From Novosphingobium sp. TH158 (GTDB taxonomy: Bacteria > Pseudomonadota > Alphaproteobacteria > Sphingomonadales > Sphingomonadaceae): DNA of 64,000 bases. Below the pieces are notes generated by a model. That model was not told where the DNA came from. It saw nothing but the letters and a program-made list of their open reading frames with translations, and ran no database searches. Positions 8,311 through 15,914 of the stretch are shown here, one piece after another (positions within the stretch are counted from its first letter, which is position 1; each line of letters starts with the position of its first letter). The stretch spans positions 992,001 to 1,056,000 of the forward strand of contig NZ_PKRT01000001.1 of assembly GCF_002855555.1 (NCBI RefSeq), given 5' to 3'. Position numbers and translations under genes: made by a program.

Positions 8311-9372
8311 TTACTTCGCCTCCATCATTGATTTCGCCATGGCCAGGATCGTATCGAGATCGCCCTGCGCCGAAGGAATGGCCCTGCGGAACGTCGCGTA
8401 GCCGTGGATGACGCCTTGCGCCTCGTAGTAGTTGACCGGCACCCCGGCCTGGAGAAGCTTGGCGGCAAAGGCACGCCCGCCATCGCGCAGCGGATCGAGC
8501 GAAGCGGTTGCCAGCACGGTGGGCGGCAGGCCGCGCAGGTCATTCAACAGGGCGGAATGGCGCGGGCTCTTGAGCTTGGCGCCATAGGCCTTGCCGTAAT
8601 AGTCCATGTCGGCCTTGGGCAGGCCGTAATTGCCGGTCGAGAACTGCGTCATCGACGGATAGGGCCGCGATGCATCGGTCATCGGGTAAAGCGGGATCAT
8701 CATGCGCACCGGCACGGCGGCCGGCTTGTCGCGCAGGGCAATCGCGGTGAGCAGGGTAAGCGTTCCGCCGGCGCTGTCGCCGGAAAGGATCAGGCTGTCC
8801 GCCTGCCGGCCCAGCTGCGCACCATTGGCGGCGATCCAGCGCGCCGCAGCCTCTGCATCATCGGGAGCGGCAGGCCACTTGTGCTCGGGCGCAAGGCGAT
8901 ATTCCACCGAGACAACAGGCACATCCAGCTTGCGCGCCATTTCCGCAGCCAGCGCGGCATGGGTACCGACGCTGCCGACGACGAAGCCGCCGCCGTGGTA
9001 GAACACCAGCACGGGGCCCGGGCCGCGATCGGCGCGCGCATCGAACAGGCGCAGGCTCATCGGACCGGCCGGTCCCTGCATGGTCAGCATGCGATCAACC
9101 GCAATCGTGCCGATCGGCGCATCGAGCGTGCCCATCATCTGGGCCATGACCTGCGCCGGGATCTTGCGGACCTGGGCGATGAAGGCATCGTTCATCTGTG
9201 GCCGCGGGTTCTTGGCCATGGTATCGAGATAGGCCTGCACATCGGGGCGCACATAGGGGGCCGAGGCGCTGGCCGTGGCAGCGGGCTTGGCCAGCACCGG
9301 CACAGCGGTGGCAGAGGCCAGGCCCAAGGCCAGGGCGGCAAAAATCGGCTTGCGCAGGATGGAGCGTTTCAT
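8311..9372 (-). CDS. Exported alpha/beta hydrolase (HSL-type esterase/lipase)
   Basis: 353 residues with a Sec-type signal peptide (lysine/arginine start, hydrophobic stretch, cleavage near AKPAATASA). The hormone-sensitive-lipase family motifs are complete: 'FYHGGGFVVG' oxyanion hole, nucleophile elbow 'LSGDSAGGTLT', acid 'SLDPLRDGG' and His in 'GVIHGYATF'. GAGAGGA precedes the ATG at 9372. As first gene of the operon it may hydrolyse an ester or lactone in the periplasm before CoA-linked breakdown by the downstream genes. MarR-family gene 9392-9880 sits immediately upstream on the same strand. Confidence 0.9.
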   Translation of the reverse strand: MKRSILRKPIFAALALGLASATAVPVLAKPAATASASAPYVRPDVQAYLDTMAKNPRPQMNDAFIAQVRKIPAQVMAQMMGTLDAPIGTIAVDRMLTMQGPAGPMSLRLFDARADRGPGPVLVFYHGGGFVVGSVGTHAALAAEMARKLDVPVVSVEYRLAPEHKWPAAPDDAEAAARWIAANGAQLGRQADSLILSGDSAGGTLTLLTAIALRDKPAAVPVRMMIPLYPMTDASRPYPSMTQFSTGNYGLPKADMDYYGKAYGAKLKSPRHSALLNDLRGLPPTVLATASLDPLRDGGRAFAAKLLQAGVPVNYYEAQGVIHGYATFRRAIPSAQGDLDTILAMAKSMMEAK

Positions 9373-9391
9373 CGGCGGTTCCTCTCGTCGG

Positions 9392-9880
9392 TCAGTCGCT
9401 ATCGCCGGCGGTCACGGCCCCTTGCCGCAACTGCGCCTCGATCTGCCGACGGAAGGCTCGCAAGCCGCGCGTCAATTCGCAAGCGCCTGCAAGATCTATA
9501 TCCTGCGAGAGCGCTTGAGCGATGGCATCGGCGCTTCTGTCTGCCTGCCGTTTCATGGCCACGCCGGCCTCGGTCGGCACCAGCAGCGGCGCGCGCTTGT
9601 GATCGGGGTTGGGCCGCGTCTCGATCAGTCCGGCATCGACGAGCGCATTGGCGGCGCGCTGCACGATCTGCCGCGCCACGCCCAGCGACCGGCCGATCTG
9701 CGAAACCGTCGGCGGTCGGTCCGCCTCTACCACTGCGTTGAGCGCGAGCATTTCGGAATCGCCCAGATCGACGGTTCGCCGCGCCTCGGCAAATACGCTT
9801 TTCAGCCGGCCGGCGAGCCGATGGACTTCGTCCACCAGCGCGATCAGCTCCGGCCGCGAATCGAATTTGCCGTCATTCAT
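9392..9880 (-). CDS. MarR-family transcriptional regulator
   Basis: 162 residues with the winged-helix of MarR proteins: 'PPTVSQIGRSLGVARQIVQ' (recognition helix) and the wing 'LIETRPNPDHKRAPLLVPT' with its D-x-R-A-like turn. The gene is 19 bp upstream of the esterase operon on the same strand and likely controls it. A palindrome with a direct repeat (9886-9914) just upstream of the ATG is a good candidate for its own operator. Confidence 0.9.
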   Translation of the reverse strand: MNDGKFDSRPELIALVDEVHRLAGRLKSVFAEARRTVDLGDSEMLALNAVVEADRPPTVSQIGRSLGVARQIVQRAANALVDAGLIETRPNPDHKRAPLLVPTEAGVAMKRQADRSADAIAQALSQDIDLAGACELTRGLRAFRRQIEAQLRQGAVTAGDSD

Positions 9881-9885
9881 GTAAC

Positions 9886-9914
9886 GATCGTGTCATTTTG
9901 ACATGATCGTGTCA
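9886..9914. promoter_or_regulatory. Candidate MarR operator
   Basis: GATCGTGTCA occurs twice in direct orientation (9886-9895 and 9905-9914). The second copy is part of the interrupted palindrome TGACATGATCGTGTCA (9899-9914, 5-bp arms). The site occupies the 44-bp gap right before the MarR start codon, which fits autoregulation; binding is inferred. Confidence 0.55.
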
Positions 9915-9924
9915 AATGGAGGTG

Positions 9925-10908
9925 TCAGGCCCTCAGCTTGGACAGGAAGGCAAAGCCCTTGGCCGCTGCCTCCATGCGCGGGATCGCGAAGGGCGGTTCC
10001 TGCTCCACATAGAAGTGCTCCACCCCGGCAGCACGGGCTGCGGGTAGCACGCGTGCCCAGTCCATCTTGCCCGAGCCGACCTCGGTGGGTTCCATCGACA
10101 GGTGGAAGTTGGTCTTGGTGCTGGCCTTCACATCCTTGACGTGCATCCAGCGGCAGCGGCCCGCATGCTTGCGGAAGAAAGCCACCGGATCGAGTCCGGC
10201 AGCGACGATCCAGCCAACATCCACTTCGAAGTGGACCAGCCCGGGGTCGGTTTCCGCGGCAAGGATGTCCCAGCCGGTCGTGCCCTCAACCGGGGCGAAT
10301 TCGATGTTGTGGTTGTGATAGCCGACAAGGATGCCGAACGGCCGCAGCGCAGCCGCGCGTTCGTTGAGCACTGCCGCCGCCTTTTGCCAGTGCGCCTTGC
10401 CGGCCGCCGCGAAGGACCGGCCGATGGCAGCCTGCATCGTTTCACCCTGCTGCGGGCGGAAATTGGGCGGGAAAGGTGCAATCGGCGCCACGCCCTGGAA
10501 AATGCCGAGCGCACCGAGATCATCGGCAATGCGCTGCGGCTCGCTCAGCATGGAAAAACCGCTGCCCCCGGGCATGCCCTGCAAAGGCAGGTGAATCGCG
10601 CTGAAGCGGAGCCCGGCGCGGTCTGCAGCGGCCTTGAGTTCCGCGGGCTTCCTGCCAAGCAGGCTGGGCAGTTCAAGATCGCGGTAACCGATGGAGGCCA
10701 GCTTGGCGAGCACACCATCAAGGTCCTTCGCCGGCTCATCGCCCAGGGTGTAGATCTGCAGGCCGATCGGCTTGCCGATGCGATCGAAGAAGCTCCGCTT
10801 TCCTGCGGCGAGCGCACTACCGCCGAGCATCAGGGCTGCTGCACCCGACGCGAATCCACCAAGAAGGGCGCGGCGGCCCACTGCATTCGGCTGACCTTCA
10901 AGTTGCAC
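9925..10908 (-). CDS. Tat-exported sugar phosphate isomerase/epimerase-like TIM-barrel protein
   Basis: 327 residues, GTG start at 10908 with GGGAGGG just upstream. The N-terminus has a twin-arginine signal (GRRALLGGFASGAAALMLGG, Ala-rich cleavage region). The rest is an AP-endonuclease-2/xylose-isomerase-like TIM barrel: 'GLQIYTLGDEPAKDLDG', 'LGYHNHNIEF'-type His-Asn motif (read as VGYHNHNIEFAP), 'VHFEVDVGWI' and 'WMHVKDVK', which carry the usual metal ligands. Exported members of this family are common in Bacteroidetes and sphingomonads, with roles in sugar modification; the substrate is unknown. Confidence 0.85.
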   Translation of the reverse strand: MQLEGQPNAVGRRALLGGFASGAAALMLGGSALAAGKRSFFDRIGKPIGLQIYTLGDEPAKDLDGVLAKLASIGYRDLELPSLLGRKPAELKAAADRAGLRFSAIHLPLQGMPGGSGFSMLSEPQRIADDLGALGIFQGVAPIAPFPPNFRPQQGETMQAAIGRSFAAAGKAHWQKAAAVLNERAAALRPFGILVGYHNHNIEFAPVEGTTGWDILAAETDPGLVHFEVDVGWIVAAGLDPVAFFRKHAGRCRWMHVKDVKASTKTNFHLSMEPTEVGSGKMDWARVLPAARAAGVEHFYVEQEPPFAIPRMEAAAKGFAFLSKLRA

Positions 10909-10978
10909 GTTGCCCTCCCGACCTGTAATTGGTCAGGACAATTGCCGAACAGCAGAGGCCAGCGCAAGCGCTAGTTCG

Positions 10979-12520
10979 CTACATCACCACTTCGATCAGC
11001 GCCGGGCCGCTTTCAGCGCAGGACCGGACCATGGCGGCGTGGAAATCCTCTGCCGTGTCAACTTTCACGCCCGGCACCCCCATACCGCGCGCCAGCGAGA
11101 CGAAATCCAGCGTCGGCCGGTCGATCTCCATCATCTCGGCCGCGCGCGGACCGGGCGTGCCGAAACCCATGTTGGCATATTCCGCTTCGAGGATCTTGTA
11201 CTTGCGATTGGCGAAGACAACCGTCGTTACGTCCAGCCCTTCGCGGGCATGGGTCCACAGCGATTGCAGCGTGTACATCATCGAACCATCGCCTTCGAGG
11301 CAGAACACCCGCCGCCCCGGGGAGGCCATGGCGGCGCCGGTGGCAACCGGGGTACCAAAGCCGATCGAGCCGCCCATGTTCTGCAAGGTATCGTGCGGCA
11401 GGGCGCCACAGGTCAGCGCCATGCTGGTGCGCCCGCTGGTGAGCGATTCATCCACCAGGATGCAGTGCTCGGGCATTGCCGCTGCCAGGGCGTGGGCAAT
11501 GGACGTGGGGTCTATCGCGCCCTGCGGCACCGGGGTCTCGATGCGTTCCTGCCAGGGCACCGCGGCCTGGCGCGCGCCCAGCGCATCGGCCAGCATTTCC
11601 AGCGCCATTGTGCCGTCCTCGCCCGGCAGCGCGAGCGAATGGAGCTGCGCCTCGGGGTGCTTCAACTGGCTTGGCAGGCCGGGATAGGCGAAGAAGGCAA
11701 TCGGCTCGCCCGTTTCCACCGTCACGATGTGGCGAAACGGCTGGAGGTATTCCAGCGCAGCGGCAACGAAATAGGGAATACGCTCAAGCGTCACCCGCCC
11801 CGCCCCGCGTTCGATGCGGTTGGTGAAGAACTGGGTGGCGATGCGGCATCCGGTGGCGCTGGCGATCCGGCCGGCCAGCTCGGGTCCGCGACCCCGGCAG
11901 GCCCTGTCGGCAAGCACCAGCAGGACCGGACCGTCAGCCTTGCGGATCATCCGGGCGACATGATCCACCCGCTCTGCCGGCGGTGCCGCGCGCTCCGGCT
12001 GGCGACGCGGGAACTGCGGCACCTGTCCGGCATCGCCCCAGGATGCATCGCCCGGCAGCACCAGCGTGGCGATCTCTCCCGCGCGCGCCGCCTCGATCGC
12101 CTGCAGCGCGTCGTGCGCCAGGGTGTGGGCACCGTCCGTGGTTCGCAACCAGTGGCTGAGCGGACGCGCCAGCCCTTCCAGATCGGAGGTGAGCGGCGCG
12201 TCGTATTTCAGGTGGGAGGTCACGTGATCGCCGATCACGTTGACCATGCCCGAGCCGGCGCGGCGGGCGTTGTGGATATTGGCAAGGCCGTTGGCGAGGC
12301 CCGGGCCAAGGTGCAGCAAGGTTGCCGCCGGGCTTTCCTTCATGCGGAAATAGCCGTCCGCCGCCCCGGTTGCGACACCTTCGAACAGGCACAGCACGCT
12401 CTTCATCGCCGGATTGTCGAGCGCCGAAAGGAAGTGCATTTCCGAGGTGCCCGGATTGGCGAAGCAGGTATCGACCCCCTGGCCAAGCAGCGTGGAGACA
12501 AGGGCTTCTGCGCCGTTCAT
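10979..12520 (-). CDS. Acetolactate synthase-like thiamine pyrophosphate enzyme
   Basis: 513 residues from MNGAEALVSTLL (ATG at 12520), the position where homologues usually start; in-frame starts at 12547 and 12574 are possible and none has a strong ribosome site. The N-terminal PYR domain has the conserved Glu in 'CLFEGVATGAADGYFRM'; the C-terminal PP domain has the TPP motif starting 'EGDGSMMYTLQSLWTHA' and ending at the Asn of 'VVFANRKYKIL'. It lacks a partner regulatory subunit nearby, so it is probably a stand-alone decarboxylase or carboligase (benzoylformate decarboxylase/IlvB-like). The substrate is not readable. Confidence 0.85.
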   Translation of the reverse strand: MNGAEALVSTLLGQGVDTCFANPGTSEMHFLSALDNPAMKSVLCLFEGVATGAADGYFRMKESPAATLLHLGPGLANGLANIHNARRAGSGMVNVIGDHVTSHLKYDAPLTSDLEGLARPLSHWLRTTDGAHTLAHDALQAIEAARAGEIATLVLPGDASWGDAGQVPQFPRRQPERAAPPAERVDHVARMIRKADGPVLLVLADRACRGRGPELAGRIASATGCRIATQFFTNRIERGAGRVTLERIPYFVAAALEYLQPFRHIVTVETGEPIAFFAYPGLPSQLKHPEAQLHSLALPGEDGTMALEMLADALGARQAAVPWQERIETPVPQGAIDPTSIAHALAAAMPEHCILVDESLTSGRTSMALTCGALPHDTLQNMGGSIGFGTPVATGAAMASPGRRVFCLEGDGSMMYTLQSLWTHAREGLDVTTVVFANRKYKILEAEYANMGFGTPGPRAAEMMEIDRPTLDFVSLARGMGVPGVKVDTAEDFHAAMVRSCAESGPALIEVVM

Positions 12521-12638
12521 CGGAAAATCCGTTTCAATTGGAACCATTGCCGGTCTTAGCGGGGGTTCGCCCATTCCATCAAGCGGGTCTGCGGCGCTGT
12601 TCGTCGATCAGGCAGCGTTCACGCAGAAAATGTATCGG

Positions 12639-12656
12639 TCAGTTACAAAAAACTGA
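12639..12656. promoter_or_regulatory. Inverted repeat between divergent genes
   Basis: TCAGTT (12639-12644) and AACTGA (12651-12656) form 6-bp arms around an A-rich 6-bp spacer. It sits between the TPP-enzyme gene and the cytochrome c' gene, so it could be an operator for either. Short arms make this tentative. Confidence 0.3.
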
Positions 12657-12712
12657 TTGTTTCAAACCGCCCATCCGGGCCATCAGGCTGCCGAACGAAT
12701 TAGGAGGGTTTC

Positions 12713-13171
12713 ATGACCTACAGGAAGATCATCGCCGTGGCTGCGGCCACCATCGCCCTCGGTGGCGCGGCTTCGGTCGTTGCCGCTCCCAAGGATACGA
12801 TTGCCGCGCGGCAGGCCAACTTCAAGCTGATCGGCAAGTCGTTCAAGGGCATCAACGATGAAGTCCGCAAGCCGGCCGGAGATATCAATGCGGTTCGCGG
12901 TCATGCCAATGCCCTGGCGCAGGCAGCCTCGAAGGTAGGTGGCCACTTCCCCAGGGGCACCGGGCCCGAAGCCGGCGTGAAGACCTCTGCCCTGCCCGCA
13001 ATCTGGCAGAAGCAGGCCGATTTCAAGGGCTGGACCGCCAAGCTGGTCGATGCCTCGAACAAGATGAACGCAGCCGCCAGGTCCGGCAACATGGCGCAGG
13101 TGAAGGCCGCCATCCCCGGCGTAGGCTCCACCTGCAAAGGCTGCCATGACAGCTTCAAGGCCAAGGACTGA
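12713..13171 (+). CDS. Cytochrome c' / class II c-type cytochrome
   Basis: 152 residues with AGGAGG ~5 nt before the ATG. A Sec signal peptide (to about AAVVAA-P, residue ~25) is followed by a four-helix region and a single haem-binding CKGCH near the C-terminus. The C-terminal position of CxxCH and the length are typical of cytochrome c' (class II). It is periplasmic after export. The next gene, a cytochrome b561, starts in the stop codon, so electrons probably pass between the two. Confidence 0.92.
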   Translation: MTYRKIIAVAAATIALGGAASVVAAPKDTIAARQANFKLIGKSFKGINDEVRKPAGDINAVRGHANALAQAASKVGGHFPRGTGPEAGVKTSALPAIWQKQADFKGWTAKLVDASNKMNAAARSGNMAQVKAAIPGVGSTCKGCHDSFKAKD

Positions 13172-13896
13172 TGGAAACCGCGCTGCGCAAGACCCGGCTA
13201 TGGGACCTGCCGATCCGGCTGGTCCACTGGTCGTTCGTCGCCCTGTTGCCGCTGATGTGGTGGACGGGCGAGGAGCATGATGTCGATCTGCACAAGACGC
13301 TGGGCTATGTCTTCCTGGCGCTGGTGCTCTTCCGCATCCTGTGGGGCTTCGTGGGCTCTTCCAACGCGCGGTTTTCGCAGTTCGTGAAGGGGCCGGGCGC
13401 GGTCGCGTCCTACCTTCGCAAGTCCTTCGGTGGTGGCGAGGTCGAGCCCCATGCCGGCCACAATCCCGCCGGCGGGTGGAGCGTGGTGCTGCTGCTGCTG
13501 CTGCTTGCCGCCCAGGTGGGCATCGGCCTGTTCGCGCAGGATACGGACGGCATCGAATCCGGCCCGCTCGCCTATCTTGTCAGCTACGAGACGGCAGACG
13601 CCATGCGCGAACGCCACGAACTGGTGTTCAACCTGATCGTCGCCTTCGTCGTGATTCACGTGGCTGCGGTACTCTGGTACGGGCTGGTCAAGAAGGACCG
13701 GCTTGTCCCGCCGATGATCACCGGATCGCGCGACCTGCCGGAATCGGTCGATGCCCCGGTGCTCGCGCCCTTGTGGAAGGCGCTGATCGTCCTTGCCATT
13801 GCCGCCGCCTTCTCGTGGTGGATATCCAAGGGCGCGCCGACCAGCTGGGAAGCGCTTACCGCCCCGCCCCCGGCGGACATGTCGGAATACATGTAA
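13171..13896 (+). CDS. Cytochrome b561 family membrane protein
   Basis: 241 residues; the ATG overlaps the cytochrome c' stop by one base (TGATG). Four transmembrane segments are visible (around residues 15-30, 40-65, 95-120, 145-170), with a further C-terminal hydrophobic helix. Candidate haem ligands are the His in 'IRLVHWSF', 'DLHKTLGYVF', and 'VVIHVAAVLWYG'. The family (Ni/Fe-hydrogenase b-type/cytochrome b561) shuttles electrons between the quinone pool and periplasmic carriers, here most likely the cytochrome c' or the class I cytochrome c downstream. Confidence 0.9.
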   Translation: METALRKTRLWDLPIRLVHWSFVALLPLMWWTGEEHDVDLHKTLGYVFLALVLFRILWGFVGSSNARFSQFVKGPGAVASYLRKSFGGGEVEPHAGHNPAGGWSVVLLLLLLAAQVGIGLFAQDTDGIESGPLAYLVSYETADAMRERHELVFNLIVAFVVIHVAAVLWYGLVKKDRLVPPMITGSRDLPESVDAPVLAPLWKALIVLAIAAAFSWWISKGAPTSWEALTAPPPADMSEYM

Positions 13897-13963
13897 CCGC
13901 AAAATCCGGCTGTCTGGCGCGCTGGCACACTTGCCAATGCGCGCCGTTCAGCTAGTGGACAGG

Positions 13964-13979
13964 CCAATTGCGCAATTGG
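13964..13979. promoter_or_regulatory. Perfect 16-bp palindrome upstream of cytochrome c gene
   Basis: CCAATTGCGCAATTGG is its own reverse complement over 16 bases and lies 36 bp before the start of the downstream cytochrome gene, in the 119-bp gap after the cytochrome b561 gene. The position suits an operator; the binding protein is unknown. Confidence 0.5.
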
Positions 13980-14015
13980 TTCACAAAACGAATTGTCCTG
14001 GAGTCGATGTCCCCC

Positions 14016-14393
14016 ATGCGTATCCGTCTTGCTGCTGTCTCGCTCGCCCTTCTCGCTGGCGCCACCGCCGTTCCGCTGGCCGCACAGTCGGCAGATCCTG
14101 GCGAGACGGTGTTCAACATGCGCTGCAAGGCGTGCCACGTGCTGACCCCGGGCGGCGCTCCGGGCCCGCTCGCTCCGAACCTGCGCGGCGTCGTCGGGCG
14201 CAAGGCGGCGTCGACCGCCTACAAGGCCTATTCCCCGGCTCTGAAGGCCTCGAAGCTAACCTGGAACGCTGCCACACTCGACAAGTACATTGCCGCCCCG
14301 GCCAAGACCGTGCCCGGCACCAGGATGGTCATGGCCGTGGCCGATGCGAACCAGCGCAAGGCGCTGATCGCCTGGCTCACCCGCCAGCGCTGA
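14016..14393 (+). CDS. Class I c-type cytochrome (periplasmic, cytochrome c2-like)
   Basis: 125 residues from MRIRLAAVSLALLAG; an ATG 9 bases upstream (14007) is in frame but too close to GGAG (14000-14003). A signal peptide ending near PLAAQSA precedes the mature domain. CKACH near residue 35 is the haem site, followed by 'GPLAPNLRGVVGRKA' and the Met ligand in 'GTRMVMAV'. This is a typical small soluble electron carrier. It probably works with the cytochrome b561/c' pair immediately upstream, though it has its own upstream palindrome. Confidence 0.9.
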   Translation: MRIRLAAVSLALLAGATAVPLAAQSADPGETVFNMRCKACHVLTPGGAPGPLAPNLRGVVGRKAASTAYKAYSPALKASKLTWNAATLDKYIAAPAKTVPGTRMVMAVADANQRKALIAWLTRQR

Positions 14394-14407
14394 TCTGCCC
14401 TCCTCCG

Positions 14408-14429
14408 GCCCGGCCCCATCAGGCCGGGT
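14408..14429. terminator. Hairpin after the cytochrome cluster
   Basis: Seven-bp GC stem (CCCGGCC 14409-14415 with GGCCGGG 14422-14428), loop CCATCA, 15 bp after the cytochrome c stop. There is no clear T-run, so termination is uncertain. Confidence 0.4.
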
Positions 14430-14672
14430 CGCACTCAGCGATATTGGGCAAGTCGAGCTATCAGAGCGTTCCGCCAATGAACTGATCGGCCGCAACGGCT
14501 TCGAGCAGCGGCCTCGGATTTGCTCCATGTGCGGGAATTCGCGAAGAGCATTCCGCTTTCGGCCGCATTTGACGGCAACGTCAAGGCTGCGAGCACCAAC
14601 AATTTCCATTCCGCGCGCAAAGGCGCCGCTTTCGCGGGCTGCCTGGAACTCTCTCTGAATGTGCAGAATTTG

Positions 14673-14767
14673 TGGCGGTGGGAGAGAGGCTGGAATCGAA
14701 CTCTCTCTGCAAACTAAACCATTGATTATGAGATAATAGATGTGAGTTCGAGTCCCGCTCAGAGCGA
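14673..14767 (-). other. Degenerate tRNA-like relic
   Basis: On the minus strand the end reads GTTCGATTCC...CCGCCA (14701 to 14673), like a tRNA T-loop running into a 3' GCCA, and CTCATAATC (an anticodon-loop-like string, complement of 14724-14732) lies upstream of it. On the plus strand a second T-arm-like segment is present: GTGAG, loop TTCGAGT (14747-14753), CCCGC. No intact cloverleaf can be built because neither strand has a D-arm and 5' acceptor. It is best read as fused tRNA fragments. Confidence 0.4.
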
Positions 14768-15100
14768 TTGGCAAACGTTGGATTCGTACAGGTCCTCAAC
14801 ACTGGAGAAAATCAGCCATCTTGAAATGTCTGTCCCCGGCCAGCAGCCTCTCGCGGTTCTTGGTGAAGACTGTCACATTCCAGATCGGCGCATCCATCGT
14901 CAGTCCGACGAACCAGCAGAAGAGCAGATTGTACTCCCTCTGCACCATCGTCTGACGTGAAAATCCGTCTCAATAGAATCAATATTCAGCTATTTATAGT
15001 GTCCGCCGCACGCAATCGCGCCGCACTTGACCGGGCCGTTGCGTTTGATGTGCTATTCGGGCAACGTCTCGAGCGCTGTATACGTGGACGTCCAAGGCAA

Positions 15101-15886
15101 ATGCAAAACCAAATCCACTTTATCTCAGGCCTTCCGCGCTCGGGATCGACCTTACTGGCGGGAGTCCTGCTTCAAAATCCTCGCTTCCACGCTGGCATGA
15201 CCAGTCCCGTCGGCTCCATGTACCGAGCTCTTGAGGAATCGATGAGCAGGAAAAATGAAGCTGCTGTCTTTATTTCAGACCAGCAGCGCGAAAACATTCT
15301 GCGAGGCCTATTCTCAAGCTATTACAACGAGATGTCGCATAAAGAAGTCATATTTGATACGAACAGGATTTGGTGCACCAAGCTTCCGGCGCTGTCGAGA
15401 CTTTTCCCAGAAGCGCGCGTCATATGTTGCGTTCGCTCAATCAGTTGGATCATTGATTCGATTGAGAAGCTGGCACGGCAGAACGCCTTTGAACTGTCCG
15501 GTCTATTTGGATTTGATGCGAGCAGCACAGTTTACACTAGAGTGAACAGCATTGCTAAAAGCTCCGGCCTCGTGGGCTATGCCTTGGATGCGCTGCGTGA
15601 AGCTTACTATGGTGCCGAATCTAGCCGCATTATGCTTCTCGAGTATGATGACCTTTGCCGAAACCCAGAAGCGTCGATAGCGCAACTTTATGATTTCATC
15701 GGGCAGCCCCGGTTCAAGCATGATTTCGATAATGTCGAATACGAAGCAGACAATTTCGATCTTCAGCTGGGAGCCAAGGGTCTGCACACAATTCGCCGAA
15801 AGGTCGAATGGATTGAGCGTCCCACAATCCTTCCACCCGACCTATTTCAGCGCTTCCAAAATGACATGTTTTGGCGCCGAGCGTAG
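15101..15886 (+). CDS. Sulfotransferase family protein
   Basis: 261 residues from MQNQIHFISGLPRSGST. The 5'-phosphosulfate loop (GLPRSGST, residues 10-17) starts the PAPS-binding fold. Further family features are 'ARVICCVRSISWIIDSIEKL' (3'-phosphate region, R and S residues) and 'IMLLEYDDLCRNPEASI'. AAGG precedes the ATG; a GTG at 14957 in frame would add 48 residues without family support. Codon use and AT content differ from the GC-rich neighbours to the left. It converges on the methyltransferase gene with a 28-bp gap. Target unknown: protein tyrosine, glycan or small molecule. Confidence 0.85.
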   Translation: MQNQIHFISGLPRSGSTLLAGVLLQNPRFHAGMTSPVGSMYRALEESMSRKNEAAVFISDQQRENILRGLFSSYYNEMSHKEVIFDTNRIWCTKLPALSRLFPEARVICCVRSISWIIDSIEKLARQNAFELSGLFGFDASSTVYTRVNSIAKSSGLVGYALDALREAYYGAESSRIMLLEYDDLCRNPEASIAQLYDFIGQPRFKHDFDNVEYEADNFDLQLGAKGLHTIRRKVEWIERPTILPPDLFQRFQNDMFWRRA

Positions 15887-15914
15887 AGTTAAACGCACCA
15901 GATGCGAGGTAACG

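Larger units (their letters stand above)
14394..15100. other. 707-bp intergenic stretch with tRNA-like debris
   Basis: Apart from the hairpin at 14408-14429 and the tRNA-like relic at 14673-14767, I see no supportable gene. Short ORFs on both strands near 14520-14800 overlap the tRNA-like bases and have no ribosome sites. Base composition falls from GC-rich to visibly AT-richer across this gap, which marks the left side of the putative island. Confidence 0.6.

Noticed and set aside
14520..14717. 65-aa frame in the gap left of the sulfotransferase
   Set aside because: It overlaps the tRNA-like relic, has no ribosome site and no recognisable motif.
14673..14767. Intact tRNA gene near 14.7 kb
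   Set aside because: Only T-arm-like ends and an anticodon-like string were found; no D-arm or matching acceptor stem on either strand.
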